Positions 43,985 to 53,076 of a stretch of DNA of 64,000 nucleotides are shown piece by piece. The notes under the pieces were generated by a model, which worked only from the letters and a program-made list of their open reading frames with translations, was not told the origin of the DNA and ran no database searches. The stretch lies in assembly GCF_047250365.1 (NCBI RefSeq), contig NZ_JBLBVL010000002.1:62001-126000 (forward strand), written 5' to 3'. Numbering within the stretch: position 1 is the first letter of the stretch; each line of letters starts with the position of its first letter. The position numbers and the translations under genes are program-made. Source of the DNA: Thaumasiovibrio sp047250365 (GTDB lineage: Bacteria > Pseudomonadota > Gammaproteobacteria > Enterobacterales > Vibrionaceae).

Positions 43985-44010
43985 AAAAAAAGCGCCTAAA
44001 CGGCGCTTTT
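43985..44010 (-). terminator. Rho-independent terminator of guaA
   Basis: AAAAGCGCC pairs with GGCGCTTTT around TAAAC, followed on minus by TTTTTT. It lies about 25 bp after guaA. Confidence 0.88.
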
Positions 44011-44035
44011 CTAAACCACTAAACCCAGCTCAGGA

Positions 44036-45613
44036 TTATTCCCACTCGATCGTCGCTGGTGGCTTACCTGATACATCGTAAACCACACGCGAAATACCAT
44101 CGACTTCATTAATTATGCGGTTAGATACCTTACCTAAAAAGTCATATGGAAGGTGTGCCCAGTGTGCGGTCATAAAGTCGATCGTCTCGACGGCTCGCAA
44201 CGAAACAACCCAATCGTATTTACGTCCATCCCCCATCACACCGACAGAGCGTACAGGCAGGAATACGGTAAACGCTTGCGAAACCTTATTGTAAAGATCG
44301 GCATTATGCAGCTCTTCAATAAAGATCGCATCAGCACGGCGCAGTAAGTCACAATACTCTTTCTTCACTTCACCAAGAACACGGACACCTAGACCTGGCC
44401 CAGGGAATGGGTGGCGGTAAAGCATGTTGTACGGTAGGCCTAGCTCCAGACCAATTTTACGAACTTCATCTTTAAACAGCTCTTTCAATGGCTCAACGAG
44501 CCCCATTTCCATATCGTCAGGAAGGCCACCAACGTTATGGTGAGATTTGATAACGTGTGCTTTGCCCGTTTTAGACGCTGCTGATTCGATAACATCCGGA
44601 TAGATAGTACCTTGTGCCAGCCATTTCGCATTTTTGAGCTTTTGCGACTCTTCATCGAAAACATCAATAAATACATGACCAATAATCTTACGTTTAGCTT
44701 CAGGCTCCGCTTCACCTTTAAGTGCATCAAGGAAGCGCTGCTCAGCTTTAACATGGACAATGTTAAGGCCAAAATGCTCGCCAAACATATCCATCACTTG
44801 CTCGCCTTCATTCAAGCGTAGCAAGCCGTTATCAACAAACACACAAGTTAACTTATCACCAATTGCGCGGTGAATAAGCATAGCAACAACCGATGAATCC
44901 ACGCCGCCAGAAAGACCAAGAATCACCTCATCATCACCAACTTGCTCTTTAATACGAGCAATTGCATCGTCGATAATATTGGCTGAAGTCCAAAGCTTTT
45001 CACAACCACAGATATTAAGAATAAAGTTCTCGATAATACGCATACCTTGACGGGTATGGGTAACCTCTGGGTGGAACTGAACGCCATAGAAGCGCTGCTC
45101 TTCATTGGCCATTGCCGCATATGGGCAAGTATCAGTTACCGCGATTTTTTTGAAGTCTTCTGGAATCTCAACAACTTTATCGCCGTGGCTCATCCAAACA
45201 TCTAATAGTGAATGACCATCTTCAGCAATGGCGTCTTCGATGTTTTTAAATAACTCAGTTTGCTCAAGCACTTTTACTTGCGCATAACCAAATTCACGCT
45301 CATTAGAACCAGCGACCTTACCACCTAGCTGCTCGGCCATTGTCTGCATGCCGTAGCATACACCCAATACCGGAACGCCCGCGTCAAAAACGTACTGTGG
45401 CGCACGTGGTGACCCTTCTTCCGTTACACTTTCCGGACCACCAGATAGAATAATTCCATTTGGATTAAAATCACGAATGTCCTGCTCATCTACATCCCAG
45501 CTCCAAAGCTCACAGTAAACACCAATTTCGCGAATACGGCGGGCAATTAGTTGCGTGTATTGTGAGCCAAAGTCGAGGATCAGAATTCGTTGATCATGGA
45601 TATTTGTGGTCAT
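44036..45613 (-). CDS. guaA: GMP synthase (glutamine-hydrolysing)
   Basis: GuaA converts XMP to GMP with ATP and glutamine. The 525-residue protein has an N-terminal class-I glutamine amidotransferase with nucleophile Cys86 (VLGVCYGMQ) and the ATP pyrophosphatase P-loop LGLSGGVDSSVV in the second half. The C-terminus SGKPPATIEWE is invariant. It is 137 bp downstream of guaB; a PurR-like box lies in that gap, so part of its expression may be independent. Confidence 0.97.
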   Translation of the reverse strand: MTTNIHDQRILILDFGSQYTQLIARRIREIGVYCELWSWDVDEQDIRDFNPNGIILSGGPESVTEEGSPRAPQYVFDAGVPVLGVCYGMQTMAEQLGGKVAGSNEREFGYAQVKVLEQTELFKNIEDAIAEDGHSLLDVWMSHGDKVVEIPEDFKKIAVTDTCPYAAMANEEQRFYGVQFHPEVTHTRQGMRIIENFILNICGCEKLWTSANIIDDAIARIKEQVGDDEVILGLSGGVDSSVVAMLIHRAIGDKLTCVFVDNGLLRLNEGEQVMDMFGEHFGLNIVHVKAEQRFLDALKGEAEPEAKRKIIGHVFIDVFDEESQKLKNAKWLAQGTIYPDVIESAASKTGKAHVIKSHHNVGGLPDDMEMGLVEPLKELFKDEVRKIGLELGLPYNMLYRHPFPGPGLGVRVLGEVKKEYCDLLRRADAIFIEELHNADLYNKVSQAFTVFLPVRSVGVMGDGRKYDWVVSLRAVETIDFMTAHWAHLPYDFLGKVSNRIINEVDGISRVVYDVSGKPPATIEWE

Positions 45614-45678
45614 TATCTAACAGTCTCAAATTAAAGTTACAAAAAGGGGGCTGGTTTCAGCCCCGCAATTATAGAGAT

Positions 45679-45694
45679 TAGCAAACGTTTACGC
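45679..45694. promoter_or_regulatory. PurR-like operator upstream of guaA
   Basis: TAGCAAACGTTTACGC keeps the core GCAAACGTTTACG, with mismatches only at the first and last positions of the consensus. It lies in the guaB-guaA gap, 66 bp from the guaA start. Confidence 0.65.
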
Positions 45695-45750
45695 TACGTA
45701 AATTGTCGGCTATGTTCACACTCTCATGCACAACAATGGTGCAATGTCGA

Positions 45751-47214
45751 TTAACCCATACGGTAGTTGGGTGCCTCTTTCGTAATCGTTACATCATGTA
45801 CGTGCGATTCGTTCATACCCGCACCGCTGATACGCACGAATTCCGCTTTAGTGCGCAAATCTTCAATGGTGGCTGAACCCGTTAGTCCCATGCAAGAACG
45901 TAGTCCACCCATTTGCTGGTGAATGATCTCTTTTAGGTGACCTTTATAGGCAACGCGACCTTCAATACCTTCTGGCACCAATTTGTCGGCAGCATTATCG
46001 CTCTGGAAGTAGCGATCTGATGAGCCTTTTGACATCGCCCCCAGAGAACCCATACCACGGTATGACTTATACGCACGTCCTTGGTACAACTCAACTTCGC
46101 CCGGCGCTTCATCGGTGCCAGCGAACATCGAGCCAACCATCACACATGATGCACCCGCTGCAATCGCTTTACTGACATCGCCAGAGAAACGAATGCCGCC
46201 ATCGGCAATCACAGGAATATCGTACTGATCTGCAACAGCCACAGCTTCAGCGACAGCGGTTACCTGTGGAACACCCACACCAGTAACGATACGCGTCGTA
46301 CAGATAGAGCCTGGGCCAATCCCCACTTTCACGGCACTAACACCTGCTTCAATTAGTGCGCGAGCACCTTCTGCTGTTGCAACATTACCGCCAACAATTT
46401 GCAAATCTGGATACACTTCACGGGTTTCACGAATACGTTCCAGTACCCCTTCAGAGTGCCCATGTGATGAATCGATTAGCAGAACATCCACACCAGCTTC
46501 AACCAATGCCTTCACGCGCTCTTCATTACCAGGGCCTGCGCCAATTGCAGCACCAACCCGTAAACGGCCTCGTGCATCTTTACATGCATTTGGCTTGCGC
46601 TCTGCTTTTTGGAAGTCTTTCGCCGTAATCATGCCTTTAAGTTGGAAATCATCATTCACAACCAATACTTTTTCAACGCGGTGTGCTTGCATCACGGCTT
46701 CGACTTCTTCACGTGACGCCCCTTCGTTAACGCGAGCAAGGCGCTCTTTTGGCGTCATCACCTCAGAGACAGACTTCGATAAATCCGTCACAAAGCGTAC
46801 ATCACGGCCGGTAATAATACCAACAAGCTCATGGTTATCATCAACGACAGGGTAGCCAGCAAAGCCATTCTGATATGTCAGCCGCTTCACGTCTTCAATG
46901 GTGTTTTCTGGTTTGACGGTAACAGGATCAGAGACAACGCCAGCTTCAAACTTCTTCACCATGCGAACTTGGTCAGCTTGTGCTTCGATTGACATGTTTT
47001 TATGAATAAAGCCGATACCACCTTCCTGCGCAAGAGCTATTGCTAAACGTCCTTCGGTAACAGTATCCATTGATGCTGATACCATTGGAATATTTAACGA
47101 TATAGTCTTCGTAAGGCGGGTGCGCAGATCGGCAGTGTTAGGGAGAACTGTTGAGTGGGCTGGAACCAACAGAACATCATCAAATGTTAAAGCTTCTGGT
47201 CTAATTCGTAACAT
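45751..47214 (-). CDS. guaB: IMP dehydrogenase
   Basis: GuaB oxidises IMP to XMP with NAD+, the committed step to guanine nucleotides. The 487-residue protein has the (beta/alpha)8 barrel with the catalytic loop GIGPGSICTTRIVTG and two CBS domains in the middle third. FDDVLLVPAHSTVLPN is the N-terminal signature. It heads guaBA and is divergent from xseA. A weak PurR-like box with the guaB -10 lies at 47267-47294. Confidence 0.97.
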   Translation of the reverse strand: MLRIRPEALTFDDVLLVPAHSTVLPNTADLRTRLTKTISLNIPMVSASMDTVTEGRLAIALAQEGGIGFIHKNMSIEAQADQVRMVKKFEAGVVSDPVTVKPENTIEDVKRLTYQNGFAGYPVVDDNHELVGIITGRDVRFVTDLSKSVSEVMTPKERLARVNEGASREEVEAVMQAHRVEKVLVVNDDFQLKGMITAKDFQKAERKPNACKDARGRLRVGAAIGAGPGNEERVKALVEAGVDVLLIDSSHGHSEGVLERIRETREVYPDLQIVGGNVATAEGARALIEAGVSAVKVGIGPGSICTTRIVTGVGVPQVTAVAEAVAVADQYDIPVIADGGIRFSGDVSKAIAAGASCVMVGSMFAGTDEAPGEVELYQGRAYKSYRGMGSLGAMSKGSSDRYFQSDNAADKLVPEGIEGRVAYKGHLKEIIHQQMGGLRSCMGLTGSATIEDLRTKAEFVRISGAGMNESHVHDVTITKEAPNYRMG

Positions 47215-47266
47215 TGCAATATCTCACACCAAGTTAAAATGTCGGGTTAATTAATATTGCGAACGA

Positions 47267-47294
47267 ATTATACGGGCGAGTTAAACGTTTGGCT
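47267..47294 (-). promoter_or_regulatory. guaB -10 hexamer with overlapping PurR-like box
   Basis: On minus the -10 TATAAT (47272-47267) is present; no good -35 is seen. AGTTAAACGTTTGGCT (47279-47294) keeps 13 of 16 PurR positions and would overlap the -35/spacer region, where a repressor would block. Confidence 0.5.
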
Positions 47295-47316
47295 ATACAT
47301 TTTTTTTATTTTTTTA

Positions 47317-47344
47317 TTGACAAATAGAAGTTGCTAACTATAAT
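47317..47344 (+). promoter_or_regulatory. Consensus sigma-70 promoter for xseA
   Basis: TTGACA (47317-47322), 16 bases, TATAAT (47339-47344): both hexamers match the consensus exactly. The expected transcript starts near 47351, giving a leader of about 100 nt before xseA. Confidence 0.8.
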
Positions 47345-47448
47345 CCTCCGGTTAATTATCCGGTGTTACGGTCTTTCCTCCGGCCATTGCCTTTTTCTGT
47401 GCAATCACTTATCTTCGATAACATGCTGATTACTTCGGACACCTTTTA

Positions 47449-48834
47449 GTGACATATTCTTCATCTCAAGAAAAATCCCGAATTTTTACCGTTTCTGCAC
47501 TGAATGCTGAAGTTCGCCTGTTGCTTGAAAGTGAAATGGGCATCGTCTGGCTGATTGGTGAGCTCTCCAATTTCTCTATGCCTGTGTCAGGCCATTGGTA
47601 CTTAACGCTAAAAGACAGCCGAGCTCAAGTTAAATGTGCGATGTTTAAGGGGAATAACCGTCGGGTCACATTTAAACCTGCAAATGGCCAGCAAGTGTTA
47701 GTCAAAGCACGCCTTTCCTTGTATGAACCACGCGGCGACTATCAACTCATCATTGAAAGCATGCAACCGGAAGGCGACGGGCGTTTACAGCTCCAATTCG
47801 ACCAGCTAAAACAGCGCCTCGAACAAGAAGGGCTATTTTCTCAACACGCTAAACTCGCCCTTCCGACGACGCCTCAACGTGTCGGTATTATTACCTCATC
47901 ATCAGGCGCAGCGCTGCAAGATATCCTCAATGTTCTCCAACGTCGCGACCCAAGCCTTCCTATTGTTATCTATCCAACCATGGTACAAGGTGACGGCGCA
48001 GCCGTTAGTATTGCGCAAGCGATTGGTAGAGCAAATAGCCGCCAAGAGTGTGATGTATTGATTGTTGGCCGAGGTGGCGGCTCCCTTGAAGATCTGTGGG
48101 CGTTTAATGAAGAAATTGTCGCTCGAACTATTGCTGCCAGCCAGATCCCCATTATTAGTGCCGTCGGCCATGAAGTTGACCTGACTATCGCTGATTTGGT
48201 TGCGGATCTCAGGGCGCCTACCCCTTCTGCCGCGGCTGAACTGGTTAGCCGAGACAGCGCAGAACAACGAGAACGCCTAGCAACGGTGGTACGCCGCCTC
48301 TATCAAGCTGGACGCTACCAAGTCCAGCAAGCTCACCATCAATTACAATACCATACTAGTCAACTGCAACTGCAACACCCACAGCGACAGTTAGAGCAAA
48401 GAAGTCAACAACTGGACGATGCACAGCTTCGCCTCTGCCAGCAAGTCTGCAGTGACGTACAAGAGCGTCAACTGGCACTAACGCGCTTAGTGCATCGTTT
48501 ACAGCTAGCCACACCTGACAAGGCCATTACGCGCCATCAACACCAGCATCAACAGCTTTCGCAACGGCTTAGCGACGCAATGGTCGCACACCTTACTCAT
48601 AACAGTCATCGATTTGCTTTGCTCGCTCAGCAGCTCGACAGTGTTAGTCCACTTCAAACACTACTACGCGGCTATAGCATGACGCAAACAGTAACGGGCC
48701 ACGTGATTACGGATGCTGCGCAAGTTTCTGTTGGCGACAAATTGCTAACCACATTCGCCAACGGCCAAATCTACTCGACTGTGGATAGCGTAGAAGCACA
48801 ATCTCATATTCAGGCTGTTAACTCGACCAAATAA
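47449..48834 (+). CDS. xseA: Exodeoxyribonuclease VII large subunit
   Basis: XseA is the catalytic subunit of the ATP-independent exonuclease VII that digests single-stranded DNA; its small subunit gene xseB is at 20.4 kb. GTG is the start. The N-terminal OB-fold contains VRLLLESEMGIVWLIGELSN-like sequence and the catalytic core has VGRGGGSLEDLWAFNEE and VSAVGHEVDLTIADLVAD. The C-terminal third is helical and rich in Gln. Length 461 is typical. Its last 25 bases overlap yfgJ on the other strand. Confidence 0.95.
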   Translation: MTYSSSQEKSRIFTVSALNAEVRLLLESEMGIVWLIGELSNFSMPVSGHWYLTLKDSRAQVKCAMFKGNNRRVTFKPANGQQVLVKARLSLYEPRGDYQLIIESMQPEGDGRLQLQFDQLKQRLEQEGLFSQHAKLALPTTPQRVGIITSSSGAALQDILNVLQRRDPSLPIVIYPTMVQGDGAAVSIAQAIGRANSRQECDVLIVGRGGGSLEDLWAFNEEIVARTIAASQIPIISAVGHEVDLTIADLVADLRAPTPSAAAELVSRDSAEQRERLATVVRRLYQAGRYQVQQAHHQLQYHTSQLQLQHPQRQLEQRSQQLDDAQLRLCQQVCSDVQERQLALTRLVHRLQLATPDKAITRHQHQHQQLSQRLSDAMVAHLTHNSHRFALLAQQLDSVSPLQTLLRGYSMTQTVTGHVITDAAQVSVGDKLLTTFANGQIYSTVDSVEAQSHIQAVNSTK

Positions 48835-49040
48835 CGGCGAACCCGAGATTTTGATTTTAGGGCATTGCAGTGATGACAAAAATAGCTCTCACTGCCGCAC
48901 GCCTGTAGTTTTTCTAGTTGATGGTCACAATCAGGACAGTCAGCTTGACGCACATAGTGTTTTTTACACGACAAGCACACATAATGCTCACCATTCCACT
49001 CAACTGACTGTTGGCAGCTCAGACACATATCCATTTCCAT
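48810..49040 (-). CDS. yfgJ: Zinc-ribbon protein YfgJ
   Basis: A 76-residue protein with three or four CxxC-type pairs: CLSC, CLSC, CPDC and CHHC. It is homologous to E. coli YfgJ (CPQCQHVL...CPDC...CGxxxYFC), whose function is unknown, and occupies the same spot by xseA and der. A zinc-binding or nucleic-acid role is likely but unproven. ATG 49040 has SD AGAGGA; a second in-frame ATG lies two codons in. The gene overlaps the 3' end of convergent xseA by 25 bp. Confidence 0.85.
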   Translation of the reverse strand: MEMDMCLSCQQSVEWNGEHYVCLSCKKHYVRQADCPDCDHQLEKLQACGSESYFCHHCNALKSKSRVRRYLVELTA

Positions 49041-49344
49041 CGTCCTCTTAGAGTTAATTGACTGTTGTTATATTTTATCCTGATCTTATCATGCTTCCGA
49101 TAACCTTTAGCAGCCTCTCATGGCTCAACAGTGATCATATCGGAGGTGATCGTTCAGTTAAGCCCCAATGATCAGCGATCACCCGCCAAAAGAACATTTA
49201 TCAATACGCATCCCGAAAGCATAAGTTACATGTTCTGCATTTGGATTTTTAAAAGGATTTAATTCCATTTATTTCACAGGGAGCAACGAGATCTAGAGTT
49301 AAATAAATCTGACATTCGCGATCTATGCAGAATGATTGCCTGTT
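49041..49344. other. GATC-rich intergenic region with a long-loop inverted repeat
   Basis: This roughly 300-bp gap holds seven GATC sites at 49082, 49133, 49148, 49170, 49177, 49290 and 49320; five fall within 100 bp. GGTGATCGTT (49145-49154) pairs with AGCGATCACC (49174-49183) except for one G-U pair. No gene, promoter or terminator was resolved. On minus an ORF starting MFFWRV is too short to support. Confidence 0.55.
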
Positions 49345-50217
49345 TTATTCATATCCGTATGTACGAGTCGTCATGACGATACTCTGCACATCGGACACAG
49401 ATAATTCAACACTGATCTTATCGAAACAAGCCAATGTCTGCACATGTGTTCCCCCACAAGGCATCACTGCTAAACCATCTTCTGCGGGCAGGTGACAACG
49501 CCAATATCTTGAATCTGTCAATAATGGCCCATCATGCTGTATATCTACATCAGCTTTCGACGACACCCACGCTGTTAGCTGGACATTAACGGCTTCAGCA
49601 ATGGATTCTAAATCAGCCAACACATCTGCGGCATTAAGCCCGCGCTTGCGCAAGGTTTTACCTAAACGATAAATATCTACACACTGATCCGGCGTAACCT
49701 GGCTCGATTGTTGGGCATAACTATTAAAATCGGGATGGCCTAATGGATCACGGCGATCGGCCTCTTTACGCCAATATGCCGCTGCTAGCACTTTATTTAA
49801 TGCCATCGAGGCCAGATGACCCGCAGTATGCCCCCGACTTAAGCTTGCTTGATAGTCTTCGTCTACCTGCCATATCAGCTTGTCGCCAACGCGAACATCA
49901 ATAGCATCTTGTAGCAAATGAACAACAACAAAAATCCAGCCTTCTTCGCCTCGACGCGCGGTAATCGCACTATCAATTTGTAGTTCACCGCTCTCCTGAT
50001 GATATGCCGCCGTTAAACAATCAACCACCAACGTACGTTGACCTTGTCGCTCGACGTAACCTCGATCGGCAGGGTGATCTGCCCATAAATGACTAACAGG
50101 ATGAAATGGCGTCTGATCGGTGACTAACCACTGCTTTCCCTGATACTCTCCAAGGAGCAAAATCTCTGCGTCAGCTTCAAAGATATTTTGTGTAAACAAG
50201 ACAACGGTTGGTTGCAT
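49345..50217 (-). CDS. Alanyl-tRNA editing protein, AlaX-type
   Basis: A trans-editing enzyme that removes mis-acylated amino acids from tRNA-Ala. The catalytic zinc motifs are HTAGH (His130/His134) and CGGTH (Cys254/His258), the HxxxH and CxxxH pair shared with the alanyl-tRNA synthetase editing domain. ATG 50217 (MQPTVVLFTQ) gives 290 residues, with GGAAGAG just upstream; an in-frame ATG at 50238 is an extension. No synthetase or anticodon-binding domain is present, which separates it from AlaS. It follows der, and der has its own terminator between. Confidence 0.85.
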   Translation of the reverse strand: MQPTVVLFTQNIFEADAEILLLGEYQGKQWLVTDQTPFHPVSHLWADHPADRGYVERQGQRTLVVDCLTAAYHQESGELQIDSAITARRGEEGWIFVVVHLLQDAIDVRVGDKLIWQVDEDYQASLSRGHTAGHLASMALNKVLAAAYWRKEADRRDPLGHPDFNSYAQQSSQVTPDQCVDIYRLGKTLRKRGLNAADVLADLESIAEAVNVQLTAWVSSKADVDIQHDGPLLTDSRYWRCHLPAEDGLAVMPCGGTHVQTLACFDKISVELSVSDVQSIVMTTRTYGYE

Positions 50218-50235
50218 AACTCTTCCTTCTAGATA

Positions 50236-50262
50236 CAAAAAAGCCCGGCAATAACCGGGCTT
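50236..50262 (-). terminator. Rho-independent terminator of der
   Basis: AAGCCCGG pairs with CCGGGCTT around CAATAA, followed on minus by TTTTTT. It is 25 bp after the der stop. Confidence 0.88.
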
Positions 50263-50286
50263 ATAACAATCAGCAGTGATAATGCC

Positions 50287-51783
50287 TTAATTTTGGCGAT
50301 TTTTCACCATTGTCATTAAACGCTTACGCTGACGTTCTTGCGAAATTGTGAGCTTGCTAGTTTTAACTTCAAATGGGTTTTCACTACTCTGGAACTGAAT
50401 ACGGATAGGTGTACCCATCATTTGTAATGACTTACGGTAGTAGTTCATTAAGTAGCGTTTATATGAAGCTGGCAGTGAGTTGACCAAGTTACCGTGAATA
50501 ACGATGATTGGTGGGTTATAACCGCCTGCGTGTGCATATTTCAACTTCACACGACGACCACGTATGAGCGGTGGCTGGTGATCATCTTGCGCCATCTGCA
50601 TGATACGTGTCAGCATCGATGTACCAATACGTTTGGTTGCCGATTGATAAGCTTCCTGCACAGACTCAAACAAGTGACCAACACCAGTACCATGTAGAGC
50701 CGAAATAAAGTGCAAACGAGCAAAGTCAACAAAACCTAAACGGCGATCAAGTTCAGATTTCACGCGATCCTTAACTTCCGTCGTTAAGCCATCCCACTTA
50801 TTCACAGCAATAACAATCGAACGCCCAGCGTTAAGCGCATAGCCCAACAAGGATAAGTCTTGATCAGAAATATTGTCGCGCGCGTCAATCACCAACAGTA
50901 CAACGTTAGCATCTTCAATCGCTTTTAGCGTTTGAATAACAGAGAACTTCTCAACAGTTTGGTTAATTCTTCCGCGACGACGCACCCCTGCAGTATCGAT
51001 CAAGACATATTCACGTCCATCACGCTCCATGGGGATGTAGATAGAGTCACGCGTTGTGCCTGGCATATCGTAAACAACAACCCGATCTTCACCTAAAATA
51101 CGGTTAGTCAGGGTCGATTTACCCACATTCGGGCGACCAATTAAGGCCATTTTTATTGGCTTATCTTGCAATGCTTTGTAAGCCGCTTCTGCATCTTCTT
51201 CGGTCAGCTCTTTTGCTGCTGCTTCAATATCTTCGATACTGGTTAGATCTTCCAGTGACTGCTCGTTACCGTCTAGATCTTTATTTAGACTCTCAGCAAA
51301 AGGAGTCAGTGCACGATTGACTAATGCCGATACACCACGGTTTTGTGCCGCTGCGATCTGATACATCGAATCAACACCCAGTTGCCAGAACTCAGCACAC
51401 GCACTATCACCGTCAATACCATCTACCTTATTAACGACGAGATAAGTTGGCTTTTCACGAGCACGTAAATGTTTAGCGATAGCTTCATCTGACGAAGTCA
51501 GCCCAGCGCGGCCATCAACCAAAAACAAAACGACATCAGCTTCTTCGATAGCAGCCAGTGACTGCTCTGCCATTTTTGTTTCAACACCTTCCTCAGTACC
51601 ATCGATACCACCAGTGTCGATAACAATAAACTCATGCTCGTCGAACGTCGCTTTGCCGTACTTACGATCCCGTGTCAAACCCGGGAAATCAGCCACTAAC
51701 GCATCGCGGGTGCGTGTTAGGCGGTTGAAAAGTGTCGATTTTCCGACATTAGGACGACCGACCAGGGCGACTACAGGAATCAT
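50287..51783 (-). CDS. der: Ribosome biogenesis GTPase Der (EngA)
   Basis: Der is an essential GTPase for 50S ribosome assembly with two tandem G domains and a KH-like C-terminus. The P-loops GRPNVGKSTLFNRL and GRPNVGKSTLTNRI, with DTGGI and DTAGV, mark the two domains (about 3-165 and 210-380). The 498-residue length is normal. It ends with its own terminator. Confidence 0.97.
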   Translation of the reverse strand: MIPVVALVGRPNVGKSTLFNRLTRTRDALVADFPGLTRDRKYGKATFDEHEFIVIDTGGIDGTEEGVETKMAEQSLAAIEEADVVLFLVDGRAGLTSSDEAIAKHLRAREKPTYLVVNKVDGIDGDSACAEFWQLGVDSMYQIAAAQNRGVSALVNRALTPFAESLNKDLDGNEQSLEDLTSIEDIEAAAKELTEEDAEAAYKALQDKPIKMALIGRPNVGKSTLTNRILGEDRVVVYDMPGTTRDSIYIPMERDGREYVLIDTAGVRRRGRINQTVEKFSVIQTLKAIEDANVVLLVIDARDNISDQDLSLLGYALNAGRSIVIAVNKWDGLTTEVKDRVKSELDRRLGFVDFARLHFISALHGTGVGHLFESVQEAYQSATKRIGTSMLTRIMQMAQDDHQPPLIRGRRVKLKYAHAGGYNPPIIVIHGNLVNSLPASYKRYLMNYYRKSLQMMGTPIRIQFQSSENPFEVKTSKLTISQERQRKRLMTMVKNRQN

Positions 51784-51819
51784 ATAAACCTCTTAAAAAT
51801 ATGTTTCAATACTAACAAC

Positions 51820-51853
51820 TTCGGCTCCAATCCATTATAGGATCGGAGCCGAA
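51820..51853 (-). terminator. Stem-loop between bamB and der
   Basis: TTCGGCTCC pairs with GGAGCCGAA, with an inner ATCC/GGAT stem, 53 bp after bamB. The exit on minus lacks a U-tract; the plus exit has TTTTT. It could be a processing or stabilising stem. Confidence 0.45.
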
Positions 51854-51905
51854 TTTTTGATGATAGCATTAATTGTGATTATGATCACCTCATCGGTGAT
51901 AACTC

Positions 51906-53063
51906 TCAGGGAATTTGCAGACGCTGTACCTCACCCTCACGCGTCATTAGCACATAGCTCTGACCCACCGCAATTGGTGGGACGGCAATGCCAGAATCAT
52001 TCACCGCTTGCTGTGCAACAAATTCACCATCACTTAACGATAACCAATGCAAATAGCCTTCGCCATCAGCGACAACGGCTTTGCCATCTATAATCGCCGG
52101 TGCAGTCAATAATCGGTACTCTAAATCACGATTGCGCCACAGCTCGGTTCCACTACGGATATCGACAGCGACAACGTGATCTTCATCGGTCACCAAAACA
52201 AGGCGCTGACCATCAACCACAAAATCTTTTGAAGTTGAATAAGGACGCTTCCATGCCGCTTGACCGGTTTGTAACGAAATAGAAACCAGCTCACCATTAA
52301 AACCAGCGATAAATAAGCGCTCACCAAGAATTAGCGGCGATGCATCAACATCCACTAAACGGTCAATTTCCGTCGCCCCTTTCGGGGTTGCGATTGATTG
52401 CTGCCATAGCATCTGTCCATCATCAACTAAAGCTGCACCGAGTCGACCATTTGCCATACCCCAGAATACTGCACCACCAACGGCTGCAGGTGAACTATCA
52501 CCTCGTAAGGTCAGCGTAGGTACCTCAGTACTGATCTGCCAACGACGTTCTCCGTCTAAGGCTGAAAAGGCTTCCAAGACACCACGGCTAGTATTAACCA
52601 TCACCAAGGTGGAATCAGCCAATGGACGAGATAGCACTTCACCTTGAGTATCAACCCGCCATAGCAATTCACCGCTGGCATGATCAAAGGCTAACAGCTC
52701 AGCGTTTTCACTGCCGATAAAGATACGATTATAAGCAGCAGTAATACCGCCAGAAAGGCGAGCTGGCTTATTCTCTGCAACATCGGCTTGCCAAAGAACG
52801 TCACCACTCTCTGGATCCAGTGCTTTTACCTGACCATCTCGATCAGCAACAAACAATTTGCCGTAGCGATAGGCTGGGGTTAACTGAGAGTAGTAGTTAC
52901 CAACGCCTTCCCCCACCTGATGTTTCCACGCTAGCTGCGGTTGAAATTGGTCTTCAACTTCTGGAAGCGGAGCCATCTGCACCGCATCTTCTTCGCTAGC
53001 ACACCCCATCAATAAGCCTGTCATTGCTAAGGCTATGAGCAGCGTTTTATTCATCCCTTTCAT
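51906..53063 (-). CDS. bamB: Outer-membrane assembly lipoprotein BamB
   Basis: BamB is a lipoprotein of the BAM complex that inserts beta-barrel proteins in the outer membrane. ATG 53063 follows AGGA; the signal ends LLMGC. The mature protein is an eight-bladed beta-propeller of repeated PQQ-like units such as VLWQADVAENKPARLSGG, GELLWRVDTQGE and GTELWRNRDLEYR. The chosen start gives 385 residues, near the E. coli length of 392. It is 13 bp after yfgM. Confidence 0.95.
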   Translation of the reverse strand: MKGMNKTLLIALAMTGLLMGCASEEDAVQMAPLPEVEDQFQPQLAWKHQVGEGVGNYYSQLTPAYRYGKLFVADRDGQVKALDPESGDVLWQADVAENKPARLSGGITAAYNRIFIGSENAELLAFDHASGELLWRVDTQGEVLSRPLADSTLVMVNTSRGVLEAFSALDGERRWQISTEVPTLTLRGDSSPAAVGGAVFWGMANGRLGAALVDDGQMLWQQSIATPKGATEIDRLVDVDASPLILGERLFIAGFNGELVSISLQTGQAAWKRPYSTSKDFVVDGQRLVLVTDEDHVVAVDIRSGTELWRNRDLEYRLLTAPAIIDGKAVVADGEGYLHWLSLSDGEFVAQQAVNDSGIAVPPIAVGQSYVLMTREGEVQRLQIP

Positions 53064-53076
53064 ATGGCGTTCCTGC

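Noticed and set aside
49130..49200. Very short minus ORF (MFFWRVIADHWGL...) in the GATC-rich gap
   Set aside because: About 20 codons, no known domain and a poor start context; it could be transposon debris, but this is not supportable.
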